Below, piece by piece: positions 13,504 through 24,392 of a stretch of 64,000 nt of DNA. Position 1 is the stretch's first letter. Every line of letters starts with the position of its first letter. The stretch is taken from NCBI GenBank assembly GCA_958295665.1, contig OY282560.1:208180420-208244419 (forward strand), read 5' to 3'. A program made the translations under genes and the position numbers. Origin of the DNA: Tipula vernalis (taxonomy: Eukaryota; Arthropoda; Insecta; Diptera; Tipulidae). The notes below the pieces were generated by a model. The model ran no database searches, was not told where the DNA came from, and worked only from the letters and a program-made list of their open reading frames with translations.

Positions 13504-15434
13504 TGGATTTGATTAATCTGCGTAACCGTAAGAATAAAGCCTTTTACAGACTTCGAACCAATGATTGTGACTCTAACAAATCTATTTTTGTCAATCTTCG
13601 GGATCAATTTAAATCCGAATTTCATTCTAAATATCTACAATACAAAAAAACGATCGAAGCTAATATCAAACAAAACCCCAAATCATTTTGGAAGTTTGTT
13701 AATGATAAGCGCAAAACAACGGGCTTTCCATCGATTATGAATTATGATGGAGTTCAGCTCTGCACTGTATCAGAAATATGTACAGGTTTTGCAAGTTTCT
13801 TTCAATCGGTTTATAAAGATAATAGTAGGCTTATTGTTGATGACCCTATTGTCAGTAATTGTCAATTTAATATTCCTTATTTATCTATAACTGAAGATGA
13901 TATATGTAATTCCCTTTTGGATTTTAATGATGGATGTGGGCCTGACGGTATTCCCTCGTCAATACTTAAATGTTTTGCATCATATATTGCAACTCCGTTA
14001 TGTTTTATTTTTAACCAATCGTTAGTTAACGGCTTTTTTCCAACCGCTTGGAAAGTGTCACATATTGTTCCAATTTACAAAAAGGGGGACCGCTCTGATG
14101 TATCCAATTATCGTGGAATCTCAATTCTTTCATCGATCCCAAAACTTTTCGAGTTAATTGTGACAAAACATCTGTCATTTCATACAAAAGAAATTATCTC
14201 GGATTTTCAGCACGGTTTCACCAGTGGAAAATCTACGACTACCAATCTTTTACAATTTACTAAATTCGCCATTGAATCACTTGAGTCACAAGCCGCCCAG
14301 GTTGATGCGATTTACTTTGATTTTGCTAAAGGCTTTGATTCAATTGACCATACAATCATTATAAAAAAGCTCTCAGAAATTGGTGTCGCCCCTAATTTTT
14401 TAAAATGGATTGGTTCTTATCTGGTGGGAAGAAGGCAATTTGTTTTATTGAATCAAGTCAAATCGGATTATATATATTGCCATTCTGGGGTTCCGCAGAG
14501 ATCACATTTGGGCCCAATCATTTTTCTTTTATTTGTGAATGACATTCCGAATATTTTCAAATTTTGTAACTGCTTATTGTTTGCAGACGATTTGAAGGTT
14601 TTTAAACATATTCAATCTTTAAATGACGCAGAAGTATTTCAATCAGAAATTAATTCATTATCTCGTTGGTGCTCTACGAATAAATTGTTGATCAATATTA
14701 ATAAATGCAACATCATGTCGTTCTATAGAACATCCAATCCGATTGTTTTCAATTATCAGTTGGAGGGTAATGAACTTTGTAGAGTAACTTCGATTGTTGA
14801 CTTAGGTGTAGTCTTTGATCAAAAATTAACTTTTGCTTTACATCTAGACAAAATAATATTAAAAGCCAATTCTATGTTGGGTTTTATTTTTAGAATGACA
14901 AAAGAGTTTGTTGATATTTTTTCATGTGTTAGTTTATATACTTCTCTAGTTAGATCTCACCTGGAATATGCGGCGGTTGTTTGGTATCCTCACCATGAAG
15001 TACAGATTAAAAGATTGGAATCAATTCAGAAACGTTTTACCATTTACATTTATAGAAAGCTTGGTTATCTTTCAGATCGTAATCAGCCTATGTGGCAGCA
15101 AGTGCGTAATCTTCCAGGGTATGAAAATCGGTGTCAAAGCCTTCGAATTGATACTTTAGCGAAGCGTCGAAAAATTGCGTCAGCAATGTTTGTCGGGGAT
15201 TCTTTGAACGGTCGTATAAGATGCCCTAATCTTATTTCTGCCTGGAACATTTATGTGCCGGGTAGAAGTTTGCGGCAAAGGGAATTTCTATTTATCGAAT
15301 TTCATAGAACTAATTATGGCTATAACGAACCGACGGCCTCTATGGCCAGAATTTTCAATGATTATTATCATTTGTTTCATTTTGAAAAATCGAGAAAATG
15401 CTTTCGGTACGAAATTCGTAGTTGCAATTTTTGA
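13504..15434 (+). CDS. LINE reverse transcriptase (N-terminally truncated, open to the stop)
   Basis: This is the RT domain of a non-LTR retrotransposon, which copies its own RNA at a nicked target. The frame is uninterrupted from the insertion point to the stop at 15432-15434. It opens further left only because antisense mariner sequence happens to be open; those first residues are not LINE. Visible motifs are GPDGIPSSILK, NYRGISILSSIPKLFE, FDFAKGFDSIDH (first catalytic Asp), HSGVPQRSHLGP, LLFADDLKVF (FADD pair) and a thumb region to LESIQKRFTIYI. Motif B has Arg where Gly is normal (PQRS for PQGS), a possible inactivating change. The style suggests a Jockey/CR1-group element. A frame this intact argues for recent insertion. 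Confidence 0.85.
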
Positions 15435-15567
15435 TTTTTGATTTTATAATATTTTTGACATATATTCCGTATTGTACAAATTTTAATTATTATAATATAC
15501 TATATAGTTACTATTCATTAAGTTGTTTTTTTAAACTGTAGAATAGATTTTTGTAAATAAATAAATA
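13504..15567 (+). mobile_element. 5'-truncated LINE inserted in the mariner
   Basis: The insert interrupts the mariner transposase. It is flanked by AATAG on both sides (13499-13503 and 15568-15572); removing it restores the mariner frame NEEAIAAV. The 3' end is a short TAAA-type tail rather than a long poly-A. Only the RT end of the element is present; endonuclease and ORF1 are missing, as expected of incomplete target-primed reverse transcription. The exact join is uncertain by a few bases because the tail and the duplication are both A/T-rich. Confidence 0.82.
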
Positions 15568-16644
15568 AATAGCTTCTTCATTCGGAGGAAGGAATTATTT
15601 CAGGTTTCTGAAGAGATAGTAATCGCTGGAAGTCAAATCTGGTGAATACGGTGGATGTTCAAGCAATTCGTACTTTAATTCGTTCAATTTAGCCATCGTC
15701 AAATGACTCGTGTGAACACGTGCATTGTCCTGATGAAAAATTATTTTTTTCTTCTGTAAAGCGGGTCTTTTTTCACGAATTTTTTTATCCAACTGGTCCA
15801 AAAGGTTGCAATAATATTCAGAATTAATTGTTTTACCTTTTTTAAGATAATCAATCAACAAAATCCCTTTTGCATCCCAAAAAACTGATGCCATGACCTT
15901 TTTTGCCGATCGTTCTGACTTCACCTGTTTTGAAGCTGAACAACCAGCTTCAGTCCACCGTAAACGTTCTTGTTTCAGTTTACGATCATGGTGGTAGATC
16001 CAAGTCTTATCCATAGTTATAAATCTCCGCACAAAATCGGTTTTATTCTGCTAAAAACGCTTCAAATTACGCTGAGAAATTTGTTTTCGATTCAGTTTTT
16101 GTTGAATGGTTAACGAATGCGGCACCAGTTTTCCAAACAGTTTTTTCAACGTAATTCTTCATGTAAAATAAGTACTCGTTCGTCCGAGATGCCTATGATA
16201 TCAGCAATTTCACGCTTAGTCAAACTTGGATCTTCGCAAACAATATTATACACTTGCTCAATGATTTTGGTATTGTTGCACTTTTTCCAATACGTGGTTC
16301 ATCTTCAACGCTTGAACGACCACGTTTAAACTCTAAAACCCATCTATGCACAGTTGGAAATGAAGGAGCAGATTCCTTAAACACTTTTTTTGTAAGAATT
16401 TCTGTTGCTGATAAACCTTCCAAAACAAAGAATTTTATCACTGCACGATATTCGGTTTTTTCTATTGTAAACGAATACACTGACACGTCAACTTCTAATG
16501 AGTTGTAAATAAAGAATGAATTGCCAGATCAAAATAAAAATTTTTATGTGTTCAAAATGAAAGATGAAATATTAAAATGGCGTATAAATTTTGATTCCTC
16601 TACTGGTTAATAGGTATCACTTTCAATACTTTTCAACCAACCTG

Positions 16645-16938
16645 TATTGTCGATTGGAGGGTCTCGATTTGTATGTAGCCACCTCATTTTTTCTATTTTC
16701 CGCAGGAGCGCTGATAACACGTTTACTATGGTTACGACGCAATTTGATCCTTGGCAGTGGTAGCTATCTTTTTTCGTCACAGTATTAAGTTTTCGGTAAT
16801 CAACGCAGTATCTCATGCTACCGTCCTTCTTTTCGAGCAACACTACTAGTGAGCTCCATGGACTGTCAGATGGTTCGATTGCACCTGCCATCTGCATTTC
16901 TGTTACCATCCGGTCGACATCTTGTTGTTTTGCCAATG
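16645..16938 (-). pseudogene. Ty3/gypsy reverse transcriptase, N-terminal fragment
   Basis: Minus-strand residues AKQQDVDRMVTEMQMAGAIE, SPWSSLVVLLEKKDGS and RYCVDYRKLNTVTKKDSY are the start of a gypsy RT domain (fingers and first motifs). The segment continues the protein interrupted at 24393, where the same strand ends RLRQPPRRLPF. The AATG at 16935-16938 is the duplicated target of the inserted LTR element. After KKDSYH the frame drifts and the catalytic region is absent; the sequence then meets the mariner TA at 16645. Confidence 0.88.
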
Positions 16939-18217
16939 TGTAACGGAATTAATTTACAATTCCGTTACCAATCCAAACCATAATTCTCAAAACGACAAAT
17001 CGGCATACACTTCGAGGTAAAACCTCAAAACGATATCACAAATAATATCGGTTATTATCTCATTAAACGACCATGCCGAGATTCCACATTCTTTCTGTGT
17101 TTACGTCACTCCAATTACTGTATATGCTCATACGGTAGTTGAATAAACGTAAATACAAAAATAATGTAACACGATCCTTGTTTTTATGTAGATAAGAACA
17201 AATAATTTTCAAGGCAAAAGTGTAGCACGAGTAATGAACTTGGTTACTCGAAGCTACCGCTTAGTTTTGATGAATTTCATTTTTTTTTCTTTTTTGTTGT
17301 TTTTGTACTTTGGTTTTTAACAAAAAAAAGGTACAACAACAAAAACCTATGAAAATTGCCATTATCGTCTTACCAATATATTTTGTTGTCATCGAAGTGC
17401 ATAAATTTTGATGATGGCGATGTCACGTTGTCCATGTCACGTTGTTGGACATTTTTTATGCACTTTTATGACGAATCGACAAGAAAAATTGGTATAAATA
17501 ATGTACATTTTTTTTTGATAGAGGTCAGTCTTTTTGTGGAACCAAAAGGGGTGTTGGGAAAGTAAAAGCAGTAAAAAAAAATTTTCAGTTGGAATAAAGT
17601 AGAATTTCAAAGTAATTTTGTGTTTTTTTTTTTTTATTTTTTCTTGGCTGCTTTGTGGAGAACAACACTGGGTAAGTATTGGGTTCTTAAGAACCCGTTT
17701 AGACTGAAAGGAGCTTGGTTGGTTTGCCTCTATTGAGGCGGGAGCATCGTGTGCTTCGACGCCATAGGCGTTGCACTCCCTTTCCAAACCAGCCACCTCC
17801 GAACGGTCGCAATAAACTAATTAACCAAAACTAGTCTCATACTAACCCGTGGGCTTGCTGCCCGAAATATCGCTGTTCCATTTATGTGTAGTTTAAGGTA
17901 GTCATGTTACCTTAAACAACACGATAAACAACCGCGGGCGCGGACCTTATTCAGGGCATATGAACCACTAATTTGGGTCCTTTTACATTATATGTCCTAA
18001 CCCCAATTCCCTTCCTTGATGGCATGATGTCATCACTGTCCCTTTCCAAACAAATGATGCGGTAATCAAGATTACCACTGGTACACCCCAACCACCCACG
18101 ACCAAGCTACCCCTACCAGACTGAGCTGCAGGTAGCTAAGCCGCAGGGGATGTAGCCACCAGTGATAATAAATTCGAGAAGCGGGTTGCCTCAGCTAAGC
18201 TGAGGGAATTCGTTTCA
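16939..18217 (+). repeat. Left (5') LTR of the Gag-only element
   Basis: 1279 bp. The 5' tip is a hairpin: GTAACGGAATT, a short spacer, then AATTCCGTTAC. A TATA-like box GGTATAAATA lies at 17491-17500, mid-LTR, with a GC-richer segment downstream. It matches the right LTR closely, differing by a few substitutions and small indels and by a 51-bp inverted duplication present only on the right. Confidence 0.92.
17493..17500 (+). promoter_or_regulatory. TATA-like box in the left LTR
   Basis: TATAAATA is the only good TATA match in the middle of the LTR, preceded by GG and followed by ATGTACATT. It recurs at 23613-23620 in the right LTR. Assignment as the RNA start signal is inferred from position. 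Confidence 0.45.
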
Positions 18218-18219
18218 AG

Positions 18220-18238
18220 TGGCGCCCAAACAGGGGCC
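18220..18238 (+). promoter_or_regulatory. Primer-binding site, tRNA-Lys-like
   Basis: TGGCGCCCAAACAGGGGCC starts two bases after the left LTR ends. It begins TGG, complementary to a tRNA CCA end, and resembles known tRNA-Lys primer-binding sites. It fixes the LTR boundary and the plus-strand polarity. Confidence 0.75.
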
Positions 18239-19596
18239 AAAATTGGCCCAACAAAGCTGGTAAAATTTACCAAGAAGTCTATTTGTTTGAAGTGGTGTTC
18301 TGCGACTGAATTTGTACAATTGGACGGTGCTTGGGTAAGCACTGCATTGGTTCCTAGAATGTGCATATCTCTTTCCTGCCGACGAGTTGAGCGGATGGTA
18401 AAAGAGATGCACATGTTCAGGCAACCTAATGCAGGAGCCCATATCCGGCCAAGTATGGTTAAGTTGCACATCACTAAAAACATAGTTTATATCAAGTTGT
18501 ACGGTTTTCGATACCATGTATAACTAATTCTATGGCATGAACTTAACCGTGAAGAATGGTATTGTCCCCCGAATTAATGCGCATCATCTCTTTCCGTACC
18601 GGCGTATACCGGAGAGGTATTAAGAGCTGCACATTTTCGGGTTAACTGACATGTCATTTGACATTGGGTGTTAGGGTGAAAGATGCGATCCCTGGCGTAA
18701 TGTGCATCATCTCTTTCTGTACCGGCGTAGACCGGAGAGGTATTAAGAGCTGCACATTCCCAGTAAATTTGGAACATCTTTCCGCACCCGAGTTCATGCT
18801 GTGGAACTAACCTAACATCTAACCCACAGTTTAATTTGCACCGTTTATTACAGGCGGATGTAAAATCAATAATTTTAAAAATAAGGATTTCAAAGTCGCA
18901 GTGTATAGTTAGTTCTTGCGTAAATTCACTTCGTATTCTTTTAAAATTAATTTTCATCCTTCGGGATGGGGTTCGCAAGTCCTCCCATTGTTAGTTTTAG
19001 TCGCGTTCAGAGTATAATATGTTTAGCTGTTCAATCCGGTTTTCTATCAGTGAACGGATATTGATGAGGTCTTGGACATAAGCTAAACATCATTATACTA
19101 CACACTGTGGAAATCCTTGGTGGTAACCGGCGAGTTATCATCCCTAATAGACAGCCATAGCAGCTGATGTTAGAGTGTCTGTAAAGGCCTCATAAATATC
19201 AGTTGACTTACATGGTAATGTTTCGGTCACCCTCGCAGGTGAGCTCCTCTGAAGTCAGAGTAAGACTGCCAACTGCGGCTAAGGGGGCAAGAATTTTGCC
19301 ATGGTCTATTGGGTACCATTTATGTTATCTGGTTTCAAGTTCACCATAGTAGCGAGGATCACCTTCATAGGTTAAGACGACCGCTGCGAGATTGGGAACA
19401 AGGAAACAGGTTCATCAAAATTTTTTTTTTTTTAGTATTCAATTCCCTTTCCTTTCCTTGTCTGATCCAAATTAGGGGGATTTATGTCTCAGGATAAGGG
19501 TAATGTTCCCGTGGTTGTTTTAACTCATACAAAACAGATAAATAAACCAGTAGTTAGTTATTATTTTAATTCATCCATAGATAGTATATCAAGAAA
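18239..19596 (+). other. Long 5' leader of the Gag-only element with repeated stem-loop motifs
   Basis: No coding frame is convincing. Copies of a motif pairing GTGCAT...TCTCTTTC with its near complement occur at 18358-18417, 18577-18637 and 18697-18757. The last two share GTGCATCATCTCTTTC and ACCGGAGAGGTATTAAGAGC and form a tandem repeat of about 120 bp. Such a leader could hold packaging or dimerisation signals; this is inference. Confidence 0.55.
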
Positions 19597-21084
19597 ATGG
19601 ACATAAGCTTTCTCGAACCAGACGAGCTCCTCATAGAGTTCGAGATAAGGGCATTAGGTGAGGAGGCGAAGCGTGAGGTAACAGACGCATTAAAGGCCAC
19701 GCTTACGCACAAGATGCAGCAAGAGCAGGCAGATACGTGCCTCAAACCGCAAGACGCCCATATAGCGGCTCGCAAACAGCCGCAGGCGGAAGCAACGGCC
19801 TGTTTGCGGAAAGTACAGGATATCTATCGGCAACTGTGCGAACAACTTGCCGCGGATCAACCCGAGGTCGAGATACACCCGGCTATAACCACCCGCCTCG
19901 AACACGTTCAAGGTCGAGTGTATCGAAGTTCACTCTCGCCGACATTCCATGCACAAACAACGGCTTGGTCTAAAGCATTTCGACAGCTCGTCGTAATAAT
20001 TGCCCAGGTAAAAGGCAAGCAAATTACATCGAAAGCAGCGAGTGAGCAGTTGGAACGTTTGGTTTTTGGCCGTCCAAAGATTAGAGGCAAGATGAAGCGA
20101 GTTGAGGCTCTGGTAGTGGATACAGTAAGCTCAAACGAGAGTACGGAACATGAGATTGCAACCTGTCAAAAGGAGTTATGGCTGGTGCAGCAGTTCTGGT
20201 TAAAACAGATCAGGACAGGTGTTTCAGTGGATGATGTATATTCTGATATTAGAGCCAGGTTAATGCACATCCATGGGACGTGGTACCACTATAGCAATGT
20301 AACATGCCCAATATTACGAACACGGTTACAGCGCGTATATATAACGGTGCGCATGCTGCGTCAGATGAATATTGATTTATATAAAGACGTGAGTTCACCG
20401 AGCGATGTAGCTGCCAAACTATCCAAGCTGGTAATAATATGTGAAAAGCCAGCAGAACAGAAAGAAGATCAGGGAGATGGAGAGATAGAATCAAATGTAG
20501 CGGAAATTGGCGAAGTTGAACTTTTGAAAGAAATAGAGTTCAAGAAGGCAGAAGAAGTGCAAGAGGAAGATCATGCACAAGCGGAGCTAGTGGTCAATCC
20601 CATTGAGACAAGTACATCACAGAGTGCCAACACAAATAATGTGTTGCAAGTGGATCATTCGGTACCCGAGCTATCAGGTGGCGCATGCTTCGCTGTAAAC
20701 CAGAAACACTTTGCGTTGTGTAAGGTGGCTACTAAGACCATTGGTAAGAACAGAGGCCAAATTAGGACCGTTTCCGATAAGCGCGTGTACAAATCTCGGC
20801 TGCGGCGCAGAGCAAGGGCGTGGGGCTGTTTGAAGAGGTTCCGCGGCGCCCGCATAGTTGAGCAATCTCAAATAAAGATTAAAAGGCAGAGGGATGACAG
20901 AGCGTGGGGCTGGTTAAGGAGACTAAGCTGCGCTCGCACGAAGGCTGAGACCCACGCGTTGATTGAATGGCTAGTGATGCCATTACAAATACCAGTAAAT
21001 CATCTATTAGGTGCTCTGGATTTGCGATTAGAGGATGAGGTGCTGGCCAGGTCGAATCGGCGACTGGTTTCAGCAAAAATATAA
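19597..21084 (+). CDS. Gag-like protein of the Gag-only LTR element
   Basis: A 495-residue open frame with ATG at 19597. The N terminus MDISFLEPDELLIEFEIRAL resembles the DEL-x-(Y/F)-E-(L/I)-x-(I/V)-R motif seen at the start of many insect gypsy-type Gag proteins. A mostly helical capsid-like region follows to about residue 280, then a Glu-rich linker (about 285-335). Next comes an Arg-rich block with two copies of a RAWGxLxRxxxAR motif (about residues 407 and 432). The C terminus is HLLGALDLRLEDEVLARSNR. There is no CCHC zinc knuckle; the Arg-rich block may serve as the nucleic-acid-binding region (inference). The block and tail recur in a decayed copy at 35682-36041. No named family recognised. 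Confidence 0.75.
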   Translation: MDISFLEPDELLIEFEIRALGEEAKREVTDALKATLTHKMQQEQADTCLKPQDAHIAARKQPQAEATACLRKVQDIYRQLCEQLAADQPEVEIHPAITTRLEHVQGRVYRSSLSPTFHAQTTAWSKAFRQLVVIIAQVKGKQITSKAASEQLERLVFGRPKIRGKMKRVEALVVDTVSSNESTEHEIATCQKELWLVQQFWLKQIRTGVSVDDVYSDIRARLMHIHGTWYHYSNVTCPILRTRLQRVYITVRMLRQMNIDLYKDVSSPSDVAAKLSKLVIICEKPAEQKEDQGDGEIESNVAEIGEVELLKEIEFKKAEEVQEEDHAQAELVVNPIETSTSQSANTNNVLQVDHSVPELSGGACFAVNQKHFALCKVATKTIGKNRGQIRTVSDKRVYKSRLRRRARAWGCLKRFRGARIVEQSQIKIKRQRDDRAWGWLRRLSCARTKAETHALIEWLVMPLQIPVNHLLGALDLRLEDEVLARSNRRLVSAKI

Positions 21085-23058
21085 ATTTTTCGTGGTTACC
21101 ATTTTACTTTTACAATACCTACCCACTAGTACTTAGGTGATGTAAAGGTAAAATGAAGGCTGGTATGTTTCTGGTTTATCGTACACCAAGAAACACCAGT
21201 ACTTAGTATTAAGAGTTTATTAGTATTAGGAATTAGTTAAGTTTAGAGAGGGAGTCGAAGAAATAATAACATAACATAGGAAATAGAGTAGGGATACTAA
21301 TGTAAATAATAAGTTAGGCAATAATGAATTAGGTTTTGTTAACTAGGATTGGTTCACCATTGTTTTGTTTTGAAAATCAAGTAGGGATAATATCTGTGTG
21401 GTGCTATTTGGTAGATGGGTATCCGCAGATTGAAGAAATACAAACCAAATCACTTCATGTGTACCTGCTAAGATGACAACCAACGTGGCCTGGAAGTAAC
21501 AAGAGCAGAGACAACAGTATTACTTCCGGTTCCAAACAATGATAAGATCACGAACTAATCACGCCGAATTAGCTGTCATCGAACTCTAACCAACCTCTAA
21601 CCATGATGTCCGAAGAAATACGACAGGCGAACATCGATGTAAAGGTGAACACACAAGAACAAGACGAGAACTGTTAATTCCCATCCAGCTGAAGCAAACG
21701 CATTTTGAGCACAATTAATGGGTACTTCGAATAAGGTTATAACTAGTTGACATCCTGCGGGCGAGACACACCTAGTAAATAAATACTTAAGTTTCGAATC
21801 AAAGATGCCATTGATGACAACAATACTCCAAGATGAAATGCTACAACCTACTTCAGATATAACACGAGTATATCTCAAAGAAAGATGGTATTATCAGATG
21901 AGGATAACCGAGGAGGTGCTAAACCGTTGTGGGGCAAATTTTACGACCAGCTGAGCAGTGGCGGATACACTTCATAATAACGCAAAAGGATCTAGTTGAA
22001 CACATAAGTAATATCTTTCAGCCAAACAAAAACTAGAGATCCGGAGCATCATTGGCAACAATATGTTACAACACCTCACTTTACCGGGAGGTGTGTGGTT
22101 GAACTTTGGACCACAGTAGTTTTTTTGGAAATAAAGAATAAATACACCGGGGTATTAACCCCAGCACGTCACAGCAGCCTGGGTGATCATGTTGTTTTTC
22201 CGTTTTATCAATTTAATCTGAGAAATCTGCCACACTGTCAATGAAACTAGAAGCCAACAACCTAGAGGTAGGAGTGCACAATATGGTCGAGACGGTCTGA
22301 AAACTACAGTCAACTGGTTGAATATTCACCACATCCATGCAGTATGATTGATTCAGCGGTGTCATCATCTCAGTCGTGATCTTATTCGTTGCTTGGCGAA
22401 GGGGGTTAACAGCCGGTACAGTTGCTCTACAATCTATCATCCAGAACCGACCAGCCAATTTCGTCATGATTCAGCGACCACAAAGATCTTGCCGTTTTAG
22501 GTGTAATATTCAAAACTTAGAAAAGAAAGGACACAGTAAATGTAAAGTTGAATTTTACAAGACAAATATTTTTTTTTCATAATGAGTTGGTAGGGAATGA
22601 GGTTGACTCAATCCTCACACTTGTAAAACAGGTTTGACTAGAAGGACCATTAGATAGCATTAAGGTATAAGGGAAAGGTAATAAGAAAAAAAAATAAATA
22701 AAAAAAAAAAAAAAATATATATAAAAAAAAAAAAAGGAAAACCTTCCCCTATTAGGATAGGCCCATAGTGTAAGACCGTAATAGTTTAGGTTGAAAATTG
22801 GAAAAAAAAAAAAAACATAAAAAAAAAGGGGTAAAAAAATAAAAATAATAAAACAAGTCCCAATTTTCAACATTAGTCATGTAGGTTTAGTAATTAAAGA
22901 TATTCTTGTATAAAATACAGTTGCCCGGCTCTGAGACTAGTTCAGGGTGTGGGGCGTCCGCCACGTTGGACTACTTAAAGGCTGATCAACTCCACCCGTC
23001 CTTCCCATCAATAAGGCATGAGATCCTTTTTATCTCAGGGTTTGGGTTTTCCCCACGC
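21085..23058 (+). other. 3' untranslated interior of the Gag-only element
   Basis: About 2 kb between the Gag stop and the right LTR with no recognisable pol motif in any frame. It contains A-rich tracts (22680-22740 and 22800-22855). No clean polypurine tract sits directly against the right LTR, which is odd for an LTR element. The part at 22150-22470 is related, in inverse orientation, to 34760-34990. Confidence 0.6.
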
Positions 23059-24392
23059 TGTAACGGAATTAATTTACAATTCCGTTACCAATCCAAACCA
23101 TAATTCTCAAAACGACAAATCGGCATACACTTCGAGGTAAAACCTCAAAACGATATCACAAATAATATCGGTTATTATCTCATTAAACGACCATGCCGAG
23201 ATTCCACATTCTTTCTGTGTTTACGTCACTCCAATTACTGTATATGCTCATACGGTAGTTGAATAAACGTAAATACAAAAATAATGTAACACGATCCTTG
23301 TTTTTATGTAGATAAGAACAAATAATTTTCAAGGCAAAAGTGTAGCACGAGTAATGAACTTGGTTACTCGAAGCTACCGCTTAGTTTTGATGAATTTCAT
23401 TTTTTTTTCTTTTTTGTTGTTTTTGTACTTTGGTTTTTAACAAAAAAAAGGTACAACAACAAAAACCTATGAAAATTGCCATTATCGTCTTACCAATATA
23501 TTTTGTTGTCATCGAAGTGCATAAATTTTGATGATGGCGATGTCACGTTGTCCATGTCACGTTGTTGGACATTTTTTATGCACTTTTATGACGAATCGAC
23601 AAGAAAAATTGGTATAAATAATGTACATTTTTTTTTGATAGAGGTCAGTCTTTTTGTGGAACCAAAAGGGGTGTTGGGAAAGTAAAAGCAGTAAAAAAAA
23701 ATTTTCAGTTGGAATAAAGTAGAATTTCAAAGTAATTTTGTGTTTTTATTTTTTTATTTTTTCTTGGCTGATTTGTGGAGAACAACACTGGGTAAGTATT
23801 GGGTTCTTAAGAACCCGTTTAGACTGAAAGGAGCTTGGTTGGTTTGCCTCTATTGAGGCGGGAGCATCGTGTGCTTCGACGCCATAGGCGTTGCACTCCC
23901 TTTCCAAACCAGCCACCTCCGAACAGTCGCAATAACTAATTAACCAAAACTAGTCTCATACTAACCCGTGGGCTTGCTGCCCGAAATATCGCTGTTCCAT
24001 TTATGTGTAGTTTAAGGTAGTCATGTTACCTTAAACAACACGATAAACAACCGCGGGCGCGGACCTTATTCAGGGCATATGAACCACTAATTTGGGTCCT
24101 TTTACATTATTATATGTCCTAACCCCAATTCCCTTCCTTGATGGCATGATATGACATCATGCCATCAAGGAAGGGAATTGGGGTTAGGACATATAATAAT
24201 GTAAAAGGCACTGTCCCTTTCCAAACAAATGATGCGGTAATCAAGATTACCACTGGTACACCCCAACCACCCACGACCAAGCTACCCCTACCAGACTGAG
24301 CTGCAGGTAGCTAAGCCGCAGGGGATGTAGCCACCAGTGATAATAAATTCGAGAAGCGGGTTGCCTCAGCAAAGCTGAGGGGACTCGTTTCA
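23059..24392 (+). repeat. Right (3') LTR of the Gag-only element
   Basis: 1334 bp, nearly identical to the left LTR. It is longer mainly because of a perfect inverted duplication at 24100-24206. Ends TG...CA and is followed by the AATG target duplication. Confidence 0.92.
24100..24206. repeat. Perfect 51-bp-arm hairpin present only in the right LTR
   Basis: Arm 24100-24150 is the exact reverse complement of 24156-24206, with loop ATGAC. The left LTR has only one copy of the arm (near 17980-18030), so one arm was added after or during synthesis of this copy. Confidence 0.95.

Larger units (their letters stand above)
13424..16486 (-). pseudogene. mariner transposase (DD34D), broken
   Basis: The N-terminal helix-turn-helix region (16486-16220) includes EYRAVIKFFVLEGLSATEI and PTVHRWVLEFKRGRSSVEDE. 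The catalytic region (16032-15573) has MDKTWIYHH with the first Asp, FHQDNARVH with the second, and PPYSPDLTSSDYYLF with the third. There are 34 residues between the second and third Asp, the mariner DD34D signature. NEEA at 15580 continues as IAAV across the LINE insertion, joining at the duplicated AATAG. The tail SIEVEGDYIE ends near 13435. Frameshifts and stops lie between 16220 and 16032 and near 13490, so no active enzyme can be made. Confidence 0.9.
13363..16644 (-). mobile_element. mariner transposon, split by a LINE
   Basis: The ends are inverted repeats reading CAGGTTGGTTGAAAAGTATT on the plus strand at 13363 and its complement ending at 16644. Both are flanked by TA (13361-13362 and 16645-16646), the mariner target duplication. 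Subtracting the inserted LINE and its 5-bp duplication leaves about 1213 bp, a normal mariner length. The transposase reads on the minus strand and is dead. The right end abuts the old gypsy RT fragment. Confidence 0.92.
16939..24392 (+). mobile_element. Gag-only LTR retrotransposon (LARD-like, no pol)
   Basis: Two direct LTRs (16939-18217 and 23059-24392) are nearly identical, start TGTAACGG and end CGTTTCA (TG...CA). They are flanked by AATG on both sides (16935-16938 and 24393-24396). A tRNA-Lys-like primer-binding site follows the left LTR. The 4.8-kb interior holds one 495-residue Gag-like ORF. I find no protease, RT, RNase H or integrase frame, so the element must borrow enzymes from another retrotransposon. 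It sits inside an older gypsy element and is richer in G+C than its surroundings. LTR similarity points to a fairly recent insertion. Confidence 0.9.

Noticed and set aside
17356..17565. 69-residue frame duplicated at 23476-23685
   Set aside because: Identical because it lies in the two LTRs; it overlaps the promoter region and has no domain.
18574..18978. 134-residue frame with a repeated CAALNTSPVYAGTERDDAH
   Set aside because: Minus-strand reading of the tandem leader repeat of a plus-strand element; no independent support.
22577..22873. Phe-rich 98-residue minus-strand frame
   Set aside because: Product of poly-A/poly-T tracts in the 3' region of the LTR element.
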